A stretch of 64,000 bases of DNA. Origin: Acanthopleura granulata (taxonomy: Eukaryota > Mollusca > Polyplacophora > Chitonida > Chitonidae). Position numbers and translations under genes: made by a program. Of the stretch, positions 1 to 10,900 are shown in pieces (position 1 is the stretch's first letter; every line of letters begins with the position of its first letter). Location of the stretch: NCBI GenBank assembly GCA_016165875.1, contig JABBOT010000080.1, forward strand, positions 17,270,572 through 17,334,571, written 5' to 3'. The notes under the pieces are model-generated. The model worked only from the letters and a program-made list of their open reading frames with translations, did no database searches and was not told the DNA's origin.

Positions 1-860
1 ATTGCTTTCTTTCTAGATGGGATACACTAGATTTATGCGAAAGCCCAGTACCGGTATCCCAAATGTTTTTTATTCCAAGTGATTATTTCCCCATATGTGT
101 CATTGGCGATTTTATAGCTGTTTTCAGGTAGTCAGGAAATTGATCTAACTTGATCAAAATTTACGTCTATTGTGGCACATTTTTGACAAATTAATATAAG
201 AAATAAACACATTTTCCCGAAATGAAAAGAAATTATTCATCTCTCAATACATTTTAAAATATCTTCTTCTCCAAGGTTATCTAGCTGGACACCGCTGAAA
301 AACAGCCTTATGGATATCTTTGGTGTGAACACAAAAAAGATTAAGGACACAGGGTTATCTTAAACAGGGCTGATGACGTCATAGACCCATAAAAAGTGGT
401 CACATGAGACATTAGTTGTAGCTGTGTGAGAAAGAATAGGACCTGGAATAACCAATGCAAGGTCGAAGATTGCCCCACTCAACAACCGAAGTTCGACTTT
501 CACGTGCGCGTATAATCAAGTTAGCCGGGCGCTCCAAACTAAATACATTGAACTGGTCAGCTTAATACCTTAACAGGAGGCAAACCTTACCAAGAGTGAA
601 TGTAAAAAATGACAATATAAAGACATCTTTTCTGAATATACATTTGGGTTAACAAAAAGTTAAAAGAATGCAAAAAACCAAATTTGAAGTAAAAAATCAA
701 TGTGGCTGACTAAGCCCTTTTACTAGTATTCAAGCTCACACTTAATACAAAGTGGTATTTGTAATGGGTTCAAACGAGCAGTCCATGGAAAGAACCCAGA
801 GATAAAACCCAGCGGACAGCCGTTTTTCTACAGGCACACCAGGCCCTGGAACTCTGCACA
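1..860. repeat. Left-edge fragment of the large duplicated repeat (alpha module, copy D)
   Basis: This stretch is collinear with 21950-23800 (once the transposon at 22299-23338 is removed) and with 11380-12280. Shared landmarks in the same order are GATGGGATAACACT-like sequence near the start, a TTTTCAGGTAGTC block followed by a TTGATCAAAATT block (about 130-170), a GTCATAGACCCATA block (378-391), a TTAATACCTTAACAGG block (about 562-577) and a GAGCAGTCCA-like block (about 776). No reading frame is conserved between copies, so the module looks non-coding. It runs off the window, so its real left boundary is unknown. The similarity was aligned by eye. Confidence 0.75.
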
Positions 861-915
861 CGGGATGTGAAGTTTAAGTTAGTCGCTGTTCAATACCATG
901 CTTAGGAATTTGCGA

Positions 916-1012
916 GGTATTATTTATTTGATTTATTTGGTACTCAAGAATATTTTACGTATACGGCAGCGGCCAGCATTATCGCAGGCGGAAATCGAGC
1001 AGAGCCCATTGT
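916..1012 (-). mobile_element. SINE 3'-half fragment (tRNA-derived, mollusc-type core)
   Basis: Read on the minus strand, this piece ends in an (AAATA)n-like tail and is preceded by the conserved core that includes GCTGGCCGC and AATATTCTTGAGTA. The same core occurs at 6918-7050, 27512-27620, 29350-29610, 36439-36665, 55800-55885, 59805-60000 and 63725-63850. Here the tRNA-like head is missing, so it is a 5'-truncated or decayed copy. It lies outside the LINE that starts at 1356. Confidence 0.7.
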
Positions 1013-1342
1013 TAAGAATATGTGCATTTCGTAATGTTTATTTGCACTTAAAATATTTCTGCCACCCTTGACATCGTGTACATTATTAATTTCAATGCAT
1101 GTGTATACTATTCCGTCTCTCGTTTTGATCAAGCCTTTCGTTGTTTTCTGACTTCATTTTCACCCAAGTGTAAAGTGTTGAAATTAAGGGATTAGGAGTA
1201 ATCTAGAAAGGAAACAATGTTATGGTATTTATCCCGGACAAAAAATAAGAAACCAGCTGTGGACGTAAAATACAAACGGTTAGTCTTTCGTCTTTGTACT
1301 GCCTTTTATTCGTGTTCAAGATAGGAAATTCAGTCAACGGTT
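1013..1342. other. No recognisable feature
   Basis: AT-rich spacer between the SINE fragment and the LINE target duplication. I see no gene, RNA or repeat here. Confidence 0.5.
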
Positions 1343-1355
1343 ATCCTTGTAGAAT
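1343..1355. repeat. Target-site duplication, left copy (LINE 3' side)
   Basis: ATCCTTGTAGAAT. It matches ATCCTTGTTGAAT at 6670-6682 at 12 of 13 bases. The two copies sit exactly where the LINE 3' tail ends and where its 5' leader starts. The last four bases (GAAT) are also the tail motif of the element, so the duplication could be a few bases shorter. Confidence 0.7.
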
Positions 1356-1617
1356 GAATGGTTATGGCTTAACGCCACATCGGCAATGTTTCAACCATAT
1401 CGGATTGAACAAGTTTGAACAAGGCAGGAGTGAATGGCTTTCGATGTAGTGAGACCACTGAAAAATCAAGGAAAATCGACGAACATTTTTAAAAGCGAAT
1501 TATAACGAATGGCCCGGTGAATGGCCGATGGACCTACATTCACCCTTCCAAAGGCGACGAATGTATTTAATAATATTGGACTTTAGAATAATATTAGACT
1601 CGTCACTGTACGAGATT

Positions 1618-4600
1618 TTAACATTTGATATTGCTTTCCCTGTCTACGGCTGTGTTTCCATGGATGCCAATATGACCTGTAATCCAACAAAATATAATAT
1701 TTTACCACTATTAATTAATTTTCGGTGTAAGGCTAATAGTTTAAAAATTATCGGATTTCTAAACTGATTAATCTGTATCGTCAAAAAGCAAGAGAGCGCG
1801 TCACTGAATATCACTGCCTCCCAGGAATGACATGGCCAGGAGTATCGCCCTGGTCGCTGCAGAAAACATTGAAGAAGATGGAACAGGAGAGAACAGATTC
1901 GCTGTTCCAAGACAGCCGTAGACCCATCAGTGTATTTTAATTTATAACCCATATAATTGGCGTTAATTTCAGCAAAACTTTGCTGAATTATAAGAGGGTT
2001 TGTATTGGATTTGCTATGTTTACAAAGATCAAATATCAGTTTAGGTTGTGGAAGAAGCCAGACAGGGGACTCCGGAAAACAGGCCGGGGCTATGTCCTCC
2101 AGGTCGATGTTGGCTTCCACAGTATGTTCCCGAATATGAAAACCGAACGAAGGATCTTGTTAGGACATTTATTACATTTGTCTACAGATAATGGGCTGAA
2201 AACACAGTCGTAGGCACGGTTTGTTGGATGAGCTTTCAATTTGTAGTTTGAAAGCTGAGTTTTATGCGCCTGTGATATAAGGAAGGCTCATTAGCCTCTA
2301 CTTGTAAACTTTCTACTTTTGTAAACTTTTCTTCTAAAAGCATCAACTGAAGGCTGAGCCTCAGACCTTGGCGATGGACCGGATCCAACTTTTGAAGATA
2401 TTTCCTAGAGGAACCATAAATTATGGATCCATGGTCCAATTTAGACCTCAACAGACAACAATGTAGATACAATCAAACAGATCTGTCAGCACCCCAGTTG
2501 GTACTAGACTAGACCTTTATCATACAGAGAGCCTTTGTACGTTTAGCTTTAAGCATTTTATATGGGGTATAAACGACAACTTGCTGTCACCTCTACACAT
2601 TTATTTTCTACCATAATTTTAACAGATTTACATAACATTTAAGTTCAGGGTCTAAATGAAGTTTTCTTTTATTACAAAAATGCATTCTGACGGTTTTAGC
2701 TGTAAAAATATAAGGTGGTTTTCAACTGTCTCGATATTATTGAGACAAAGCTGCAGTTGCTCAAAGTTATTCATATTTTTAGTGTGATAGCACATAAGAA
2801 AGTCATTAACATATCAAGACTCCTCTGTGCCAGATGTTTCTGTTTTGGCTAGGCTATTAAGTTTTACGCTGAATATTGTGAGCCATAAAATGCTGCCCTG
2901 GGGCACACCGGTCTTCCTCACATGAGAATAAGGAAGAGTGGACCCCGCCCATACCTTAAAGTGAGGATCAGACATAAATATGATATAAATAAAGGTAAAG
3001 GGCCGTTTAACCCGATATCTGAAAGTTCCTATGAAATACCATACGTCTAGGTGGTGTCGTAGGCCTTTTCAAGGTTGAAAAATATAAAACCATGACGTAT
3101 AAAAGTTTCAAATCCAACAAGCTGATCCATAGTGGATCTACCTTGAAAACCTCACTGAATATTAAATGGTAAATTTTTAGTTTCTAAAAACCAAACAAGC
3201 CTATGGTCCATTGCATAGTCTTACAGACTTAGCTGGTAAGAGCTATAGGACGGTGATTATTTGGATCAGTATGACCCTTACCCAGTTTGAGGACCGGGAT
3301 AATACATACCTCCATCCATGACAGGGGAAAATTACCAGTTATCCAAATATCATTAAGTGAGTCCAAGAGAGTCTCTAGTTTCTGAGATGGTAAATGGTTC
3401 AGGAATTTATAGTATACGTTATCGAGACCAAACGTAGTATCGCGCGCCTTTTTAAATGCTGCTTTAAGTTCATCGATACTGAAAGGCTTATTATTTTGGG
3501 GAGAAAAGGACAACCTTGTTTTCTCCTTCTGGTTTTTAATATGTTGAAATTCAGAAGAATAATTCCGAGAAGATTTCTCATTTACGTTTTCTGGCATCAC
3601 AATCTTTTAAATGCAGAACTCTTGCTTATTGTTTTCGCCCTTAACTTCCTGATCCATGTAGCAGACCTTATGTATGGGTGTTTTTGACGTAACGCCTGAA
3701 ACAGAGTTCTGCCAAGAAGATCGTATCTTGGAAATAATCAATCCACAAGTCTTAGCTCTAAATGTACGAAGCCGGTTTAAATTATTATCAGTGGCACATA
3801 TATTAAAACTGTGCTCGGCTTTTTGACGGTACTTTATGCCTTTGCCACGGTCATTATGGTACTAGGGTGTACTTTTGGATTTTGGATTTGTCGAGGTCTT
3901 AGGTATGCTTCTATCAGTTGCCGTTAATATACGTTCATTAAATTTTAACAAAGGATCTTCTGCAGCATTGAGATTCTCTGGAGGGATGTCAGCCTCATAG
4001 AAAATCTCTAATGGGATCCAATCTGCTTTATCAAACTTCCACCTAGCTAAACGTTCAGAAAAATTAGAATGAATGAATGATTATGGCTTAACGCAATATT
4101 TCAGCCATATTGTGGCGATGAAACATTAGAAGCCAGATTCTTTAGGATTTTAGGAAAATGGTCATTACCACAGAGATCGTCGTGCACCTTCCAAGGAAAA
4201 GCAGGGAGAAGTGATAAATCCGTGATGAGATCGTTAGCAGAATATAAACCATTGCCTGGATGTAAATATGTATTAGATCCATCATTGATGGAATACAGTT
4301 CATTTTCGGATAAAAAATCTTCCTCTATTTTGCCCTTATCATTTATATTATTACTAACCCATAAGGAATAATGGGCGTTGAAGTCTCCCATAATTATAAA
4401 AGCGGTTAGCAGTTGCTTTCTTAAATTGTGCAACTGCGAAAGTGACAAGAAGAATGAGGAGGAACATAAACCGAACATAAAGTGATTGTTTCCGATACAG
4501 AAACACGGCCACAGCCTCAAGAGCAAAAGGGAATCAATTATATTATTATTTACAAAGACAGACGAGTCGCCTCAAGCTCGCTGACCATCATTACAATAAG

Positions 4601-4775
4601 TGCTGTAAAGTGTATAGTTTTTCAGAGTAGTTTTATCTTTGTCAGTTGTCTTCAGGTGAGTTTCCTGAAGACAAATTGTTATTGGATTTAGAGCTTGGCC
4701 TAACTGTGTTATTTCAGTAAAATTTACCTGAAGATCTCGATAATTTCTCTGTATAATCTTGTCATATGGAGACAT
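1618..4775 (-). pseudogene. LINE ORF2 relic: endonuclease, reverse transcriptase, RNase H
   Basis: In an active element this protein nicks target DNA, reverse-transcribes the element RNA at the nick and removes the RNA strand. The APE-type endonuclease is visible as ICLQETHL near 4670, MGDFNAHYSLW near 4390 and CGNDHFP near 4150. The link region runs to about 3600. The reverse transcriptase shows NNHRPIALTS at 3230-3260, FNLEKAYDT (motif A) near 3065, GVPQGSIL near 2895 and a YVND box (normally YVDD) near 2810. The thumb region (LRSKLDHGSIIYG, LDPVHRQGLRL, VEANEPSLYHRR) is at 2236-2472. RNase H shows YTDGS near 1935 and HIGIHGNTAVD near 1655. Several frameshifts, stops and the insertion at 4080-4124 make it non-functional. 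The start ATG (4775-4773) overlaps the ORF1 stop. Confidence 0.9.
4073..4131 (-). mobile_element. 45-bp nested insertion of a LINE/SINE 3' tail with 7-bp target duplication
   Basis: The insert itself is 4080-4124 and is flanked by ATTAGAA at 4073-4079 and again at 4125-4131. Read on the minus strand it ends in repeated CATTC units and carries GGCTGAAATATTGC and GTTAAGCCATAATC. That is the same 3' end as the host LINE at 1356-1410. Removing the insert and one duplication joins the ORF2 text on both sides (DHFP region and the following link). It is therefore a severely 5'-truncated retroposition event into an existing LINE copy. Confidence 0.8.
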
Positions 4776-6103
4776 TATGGAGGAGTGGGTGTCGCTGATT
4801 TTTGTCTGGACCGGGGAAAACCTTTCTTGTGAGATCGACTGGTAGATCTGCCAGACATCGTATCCATCACGTCCGCGTCTGAAGTTGAAGAAGCACCATC
4901 CTTATTATTATAACTTTGAACTAGGTCCTTGCTGGCCTTCGACGAAAGCTCCGTGGGGCCACCAGGTTTATTGTTTTTACGTTGTTTATCGTGTTTATGT
5001 TTGTCACCCAATAAATTCTGAACAGAATTCCTGGGTGTAGACCCAGACATAAGTTTATTATTTTGATCAGAACTCAAGGGAGTTGTAGCATTGTCATTCC
5101 AGATTGTGTAGATATGGAGTTTTGACTGGATGACTTGCCAGAAGACGAAATTCGTATTGATGTTAGTTTAGCTACACCACCGGGCCAAGGTGATGATAGT
5201 CTGAGTCCCAGCAAAGACAGCGACTTTCTTTCCCACACTGACGTAGGTCGAGTGAAAAGAAATGCCTGGCGAAGAACGGTTTACGAGCATCCTGATAAGT
5301 AATATTGTGTTTCACTTTTGACGTACAATCTCCTTCCCTTTCACAAAGACTGGACAGTCTCTCGAAGATGCCACGTGATCCCCGGTGCAATTAGAACACT
5401 TAACAGTGTTATCACATTCGAAGCCCTCGTGTTCCTTCCGAGCACAACGGAAACAGGCCAATTCATTTCTGCATTGGCCTTTGCCGTTCCCAAACCTCTG
5501 ACATGTGCAACACCCAGTTTTGTTTGGAATATAGAGGTCCACATGGGCACTGTAAGGGCAAATGAGAATAAATTTAAGGTAGTGTGGTTCTGTTAAAATT
5601 TACATTGCCATTTCGATTTATTGTGAAGCGTTGATCTCGATTAACGCGTTGCGATGCTAGTTCGGTGCAAATTTCGTTTTCTGTCATGTCATCCAAATCA
5701 GCATCCCGGGCACGAATGGCCCCCTGACAACTGTTCAACGAGTTAAGGGGAGGGGGCGAAAACCGAGATATCCGCGATTTTTAAAAAAACTAACAGGTCT
5801 GTTGTGTACGGAAGCACTCGAATAAGAGGTCCCCTGATTTTAATTTTTTTACTTGCTTGACCGTACCTGCACTGGCTTCAATTGCATTCCCCAAGGTAAA
5901 GGCCTTAAGTTTGATCTAGGACGGTCAGTGTTTTTGGTGGATAATACCATGCACACTGACCACTTAGCCGATATAGCACTATTCATTAAAACTTCATTTT
6001 TTCTCTTTGTGGCAGCACTAGTTGCAGGCTGAGAGGAAGATAACTCAGAAACATTAGAAGAAAGGTGTTTATATGAAATCATAACGAAGAGGTGATGATT
6101 CAT
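4775..6103 (-). pseudogene. LINE ORF1 relic: gag-like RNA-binding protein with three CCHC knuckles
   Basis: ORF1 proteins of this LINE group bind element RNA and form the ribonucleoprotein. A candidate N-terminus starts at the ATG at 6103-6101 and stays open to about 5849. A decayed middle part (containing DDMTENEIC, about 5690) follows, then a zinc-knuckle segment at 5312-5542 with CCTCQRFGNGKGQC, CFRCARKEHEGFEC and CSNCTGDHVASSRDC. The second knuckle has His where Gly is usual. The C-terminal part (4775-5077) is rich in Ser, Lys and Arg and ends in a proline run, TPTPP. The frame is broken by shifts between these blocks. The stop TAA (4777-4775) shares one base with the ORF2 ATG. Confidence 0.85.
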
Positions 6104-6514
6104 AGCGCCGTGTTTCTCACCCGCCCGGGACTGCCAATCACATATATGACGAATCCCTTTCTGTGAGTAACCAACAGAAAGAGAGGCTCACACTCGAGCA
6201 GGTCAAAACTAATAAATTAGAAACAGCCCACTCGATTAACCCTACAGCCATCGTCCAGACACTCGAACATCTCATTAAAAACGTCCAACACGGAAGGCAG
6301 CCAACCTATACTGCAGCAAGATATGTGAAGGTTCTTATTCTGGGCACAATGGCGGGCATGGCTAGCCGATTGATCCAACAACTCGTCTTTAGAGAAATCA
6401 CAGCCGAAGTGGAGTGTTGGGCGTGAGGATCTCGCAAGACCAACCCGCCCTCAGCCACTAGGATCCCGTATTGCCCCATAACAGGTAGGAACCTACGGCA
6501 AAAGGTTGCCCCTT

Positions 6515-6665
6515 TTCGTCGCCTTCTACAACAAGCTCGGGGAGGCTGTGGAACTATTCTATTCACTGGAGCTACACGGGAGAGCCCTAGGTTAGTCGCC
6601 TTTTACGACAAGCTTACCTCGACAGCTGTGGTCCTATTCTTTTCACACCCGGGCACTCCACGGGA
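6515..6665 (-). repeat. Two tandem copies of a leader module in the LINE 5' UTR
   Basis: Unit 1 is about 6515-6572 and unit 2 about 6592-6665, offset by about 76-78 bases. On the plus strand each contains a GTCGCCTT-TAC-ACAAGCT block, an AG-CTGTGG block, a CTATTCT block and ends in ACACGGG or CCACGGG. The module resembles a domain (TCGCC-TTACGACAAGC...CACGGG) that I remember from mollusc SINE-like repeats. Tandem leader units are known as promoter units in some LINEs; that role is inferred here only from position. Confidence 0.6.
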
Positions 6666-6669
6666 GCAA

Positions 6670-6682
6670 ATCCTTGTTGAAT
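6670..6682. repeat. Target-site duplication, right copy (LINE 5' side)
   Basis: ATCCTTGTTGAAT, matching 1343-1355 at 12 of 13 positions. It marks the 5' end of the LINE and argues that the leader up to 6669 belongs to the same insertion. Confidence 0.7.
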
Positions 6683-6917
6683 ATCACTAGGATATATTGT
6701 GTGAACTTCATCATACACCCCTTTTTTCTTTGACTATATTTGTGATATCCGTTGCTATAAATGACAGAGGCTTCATTAAAACTCTTACTTAAATACTTCT
6801 TGTATGAACTTTATGTCGACTTTTATGTCTGTTGATGTTAAACATTAATATAGTTCGGCCAAGACATCAGTCCAGAAATTGACACAATGTGTGTAAGCCC
6901 ATATTTTACTTCGCTTG

Positions 6918-7050
6918 TTTATTTATTTATTTATTTGATTGGTGTTTAACGCTGTACTCAAGAATATTTCACTTATACGACCGCAGCCAGCATTATGGTG
7001 GGGGAAAATCGAGCATAACCCGGGGGAAAACGCACGACCTGTACTTTGCC
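6918..7050 (-). mobile_element. SINE 3'-half fragment (mollusc-type core)
   Basis: On the minus strand the tail is (AAATA)n at 6918-6936. The core before it reads through CACCAAT, TATTCTTGAGTAC, AAGTGAAATA and ATAATGCTGGCTGC, up to the GGGTTATGCTCG block. The head with the RNA polymerase III boxes is absent. It is closer to the consensus suggested by the other copies than the fragment at 916-1012. Confidence 0.8.
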
Positions 7051-7328
7051 TGTATAGAGTTAAAAAAAATCTCTGTAGATTTATGCACCACAGTATATAT
7101 GCATATGTATTATTTTTAACAACTCCATTGTATTTTTGACTTATCTAGATTCAACAACCCACGGAGTTCTTTGAAACTATGCACAAAGAACTCAATTAAG
7201 CACACCTCTGCTTTTCACTGTGGCGATTTTGTACACTGTGGTAACTAATGTTCTTCTGTATCAAAAGAGTGTAAAATGTCATTGGTTGTGAACCGTGGAA
7301 CCCTTTGGCTCATGAAAAACGACGAAGT
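7051..7328. other. No recognisable feature
   Basis: AT-rich spacer between a SINE fragment and the inverted Tc1 relics. Nothing identifiable. Confidence 0.4.
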
Positions 7329-7494
7329 GGTTGGAATCCATGTCTTTTAATGATAACACACATGCATTTCTATCATCACAGGTTTGATTTGACAGAATAC
7401 CGTTACAAGCATGGTTCTGGAGTGAGCAGTGTTGAAGCAGTGTTTGACATGACTCAATGAAAACGCCACTTGGTATCTCGTAAAGCGTTTTATG

Positions 7495-7735
7495 TCAATG
7501 TAGTGAGTATCTGCCGTATGCCTGGATGATAGCCTGAACCCTTCTCCTAATACCACCTGTCAGTTTTCTGATACTCCGAAGGGAATATCACTGCCGTTAC
7601 TCGTACAAGGCAGCTTTTAGTTGACCCAGATCATGCATAGGTGGATCCCTTGCTTGCACACGACGACCAATCATGTCACAGACATGCTCCAGAGGGTTGC
7701 GATTGGGGCTCATTGCAAGGAATTTGGAGGCTGAC
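7495..7735 (-). pseudogene. Tc1/mariner transposase C-terminal relic
   Basis: Tc1-type transposases are DDE enzymes that cut and paste the element at TA sites. The minus frame from 7735 gives SASKFLAMSPNRNPLEHVCD, which corresponds to the SPDLNPIEHVWD motif holding the third catalytic acid (here the E of PLEHV). It is followed by MIGRRVQARDPP, HDLGQLKAALYE, two in-frame stops, then SIRKLTGGIRRRVQAIIQAYG and the natural end near 7495. Upstream parts of the transposase are absent because the sequence to the right switches to an inverted copy. The stops make it a pseudogene. Confidence 0.85.
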
Positions 7736-7738
7736 AGG

Positions 7739-7794
7739 TAAAAGGAGAAGAGTTCAGGTTGTCATCCAGGCAAACGGCGGATACACCTGACATT
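7739..7794 (+). pseudogene. Tc1/mariner transposase extreme C-terminus, inverted copy
   Basis: The plus frame reads GKRRRVQVVIQANGGYT and then a stop at 7792-7794. It aligns with the last residues of the minus-strand relic at 7495-7735 (GIRRRVQAIIQAYGRY). Only about 17 codons remain. Confidence 0.65.
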
Positions 7795-7960
7795 GACATA
7801 AAACGTTTTGATGAGATACCAAATAATGTTTTCATTGAGTCCTTTCAACCACTGGTTCAACACTCCACACCTGTGAAGCCATTGCTTCACATCAAGGTCG
7901 GCGATAACAGAAATGCATATCTGTTATCATTAGAACACATGGATTCCAATCATGTTGGGT

Positions 7961-10900
7961 TTGCTTTATTAGATTCTTTCTGGACATAAACTCGGCCATC
8001 CCGTTGCAAGGGTTGCATTACCATTCACCTTGTGTTATGAGTAGAGATTACTGAGGGACGGAACCCCAGACTCGATAATTAACATGTGTTTCAGGGAGGG
8101 GTTACTATAAATCGAGCCGTTGCGGTGGAAAGGGGAAGAAAGGTATCCATCATTGTTATATATGTTTCTCTTGAGGAATTCAGAAGGAACTGCAATTACA
8201 CTTTTCTTTGGGTTGTGATTTGCCAGTTTGACTCGTGGTTTTGTGACAACGAAGAAACTATGTTTTGTTATTGCATACCTTGTTGTTGTACACGGTATGT
8301 ATGTTGTACTGCTTAGGTCCAAATACATTTATATAATATAATTGTTTAATCTCACTGAGTGTTTTTGTGCCTCTTTGGCAATGACTCGAGGAAGGGACAA
8401 ATAAAAGGCTTCCTCTTTCTGATGGCAATCTACCAAATGGTTACTGGATATTGTTGTCAATAAAGTCAATACCCTTTCTACAGAAGCTGGGTATGAAAGC
8501 TTACAGTCACGAATGTGTGATCCCGTTAGGATAGCTATACAAGGACATAACTGTACCTTCTTTTAAAGGGATACCATTGTTTTCTGACACAAAAGCCAGA
8601 AGAATGAATGGAAAATTCCAAGCGTCTGTCCTGTTACGTTGTTATTTTCTTCCGAAACCAGCCAAACAAACCGGGCAGCATTTAAACAGGACGTGTGTCT
8701 GTTTACATGTACGGTATCCCCTGTAGGAACAGCACTTCATTGTGATACATCAGTAACTCTCAGGCCTCAGGCGATGAAGTGGAAATAAACACACCACTGT
8801 CTCTGGTTAATTCTTTATGGACTGAATGCAAAACCTCTGGGTAGAATACCATGGACATTTCCCCTCATAGGAGTTACCAACACGAGAGATGTTTTCATCC
8901 CGTTTCAATTCTGTCCCCTGTGAAGGGATTCTGAAGACATTTTGAGATTATCTTGTGACAGAATGTATAATATGATATCAAACAAATTCTTTTTCGAACG
9001 TCCAGTTTGGCTTTATGTATCATTTTTGCAACGTTATTAGCACGGAAGCCATCGTTAAGCCATACACGTCGAGCATACTTTTGGTGGCTAGTTATTTCTA
9101 CACATGACAATACCCTAGACCGCCCCATCAATAAATAAGTTTGCCGGATTAATATCAAAACTTTTGACAAGTCATCAGATCCCAGCGTTTGCCTTATTCG
9201 TTATTTTTCCTGCGATTTCAGTGGAATGGAGAATGTGAAAAAGACACGGATCTGCAGAAAAGCAAATTATCCTTTTCAGTGCGCAGAGAGAAAGATTCGT
9301 TACGGTTTAGGTGTTGCCTGTTTGGACGCGTCGCCTCTAAGGATTTCCCAAGTCTCGTAATTACCCACTCACAAACAATCCCGCGAGAATTCCAGTCTGA
9401 CTCAGGTCGAAAATGAGCCACACTTTGTAAGGGGCTAGCGGTGGAGTGCTTTTTACGTAACATTATCTCTGAACCTCAGACAGTCTGGATAGAAGCCTGG
9501 AATTAAGGTGATCAAGGCGCCTCCTACGTCTACATTGATTCATCGTGTGAACTAAAGCTGACAAAGTCGGAGGCATATCCTATCAAAAAGGGACACATCT
9601 GCTTAGCTTACTTACAGCTGGAGATTTCCTGTTAAGGGTTTTAATGTCGACGAAAATCTTATCAACGTGCATCCGTTTCCCTAGCTACCATAACCCACTC
9701 AGTGCCAAGGGACGCCACTGCCATAGCAGTTTTGCTTATGCGGTTAGAGGCTAAAATCGTGAGTTGGAAACGTTATTGGCTGTGTTTTCTGCCAGAGCCT
9801 TGCCTCTGATAGCAGTAAGGCTGCTATCTTGCCGATGTGGGGCCAAGTTTTCGAGTCCAATGCACAGCCGATCAGCTGAAATAAAGAGATGACATTTTTC
9901 CGTTCCCGTTTGGCCATACGTAGGGAAATGAGGCTGGTGATATCACAACTAGCGCGTTGCAAACTGTGACGATCGACAGGGAGAAAAAATGGCATAGACT
10001 TCAGGCAACGGAGAAATTGGTTTCATTTAGATATTTTAATTAGACACATGTATATCACACGTGATACTCGATCAATTACAATAAGTTATTAAAACAGCAC
10101 TACAAACACCGGGGTTCACCGGTTACGTGTGACCATTTCCCAAATATCACAGCCGATGTTCTGGCTTTACGCACTATCCCTGTACGCCCGTAGCTGTGGA
10201 GCATTGGGTTCCTTTTCTCACTCTCCAACTGTTTTTAACCACTGATATCATCTACTACAGCCAGCGGACAGTAGGAACTGCCAAACTGTGGACGAGATCG
10301 ATGTGCATTTAAACGATCTTTTGTATTTTTGAGATTATGTTGATCAGAGTCCTGGCTATTATTCTGTGTCTACCCTAATTGATTGCATGAAATGGCCATC
10401 AGCACGCGTGACTGTACAAGGGAAAGACGCCACGATGGTACACGAGGGGCCGATGATCTGTTTTCCCCTGGAATTTTGCCTTCATTCCGAGGAACTCTGC
10501 TTTAGGAGTGACTTGACGGAGACTCATTTTCCGCGATGATAAATCATCGCGTTTTCCCCTTCACCCTATCAGGACAGAGCTGAGTGATGACGCTGGACGT
10601 TTGAAGGCAGGTTTGCTCCGATGTTTCGCAGGCAATTACAGTAAAACCCTGTTCTTAACAGATGCTCTCATTTCGGTACCCCAAAGCACCCCATGCCTAA
10701 AGCGTTCTTTTTGTCATCCTTCATAACCACAGAGATTGACCTTTGCGCAGTTCGTTAACCCTCAGAGTTAACGGTGTCGACAGACCGAACGGACGCCCAG
10801 GTCAAACATTGATCGGTCAGTTTATTATCGTTTTCTCGATCCCCAACAGAGTCATTTTGGCCTTAGGGTATAGATGTATACATGTTCATGGTCCATGCAG

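Larger units (their letters stand above)
1356..6669 (-). mobile_element. Near full-length I/Jockey-type LINE with RNase H, inactive
   Basis: About 5.3 kb non-LTR retrotransposon read right to left. Order: 5' leader with a duplicated module (about 6420-6669), ORF1 (about 6103-4775), ORF2 with endonuclease, reverse transcriptase and RNase H (4775-1618), a short 3' UTR, and a CATTC-type tail at 1356-1410. The presence of an RNase H domain places it near the I/Nimbus-type group rather than CR1 or RTE; that assignment rests on family knowledge and needs a phylogeny. An imperfect 13-bp target duplication flanks it. Both ORFs have many frameshifts and stops, so it cannot make working proteins. A 45-bp nested insertion at 4080-4124 splits ORF2. 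Confidence 0.9.
7329..7960. mobile_element. Inverted pair of Tc1/mariner 3'-end relics
   Basis: About 230 bases at 7329-7562 reappear in reverse complement at 7733-7958 with roughly 170 bases between them. The left half is a minus-strand piece with the transposase C-terminus (7495-7735) and its 3' flank. The right half is a plus-strand piece with only the last residues of the transposase (7739-7794) and the same 3' flank. The two were therefore joined head to head, either by insertion of one copy into another or by rearrangement. Terminal TA duplications were not identified. Both halves are diverged and inactive. Confidence 0.75.
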
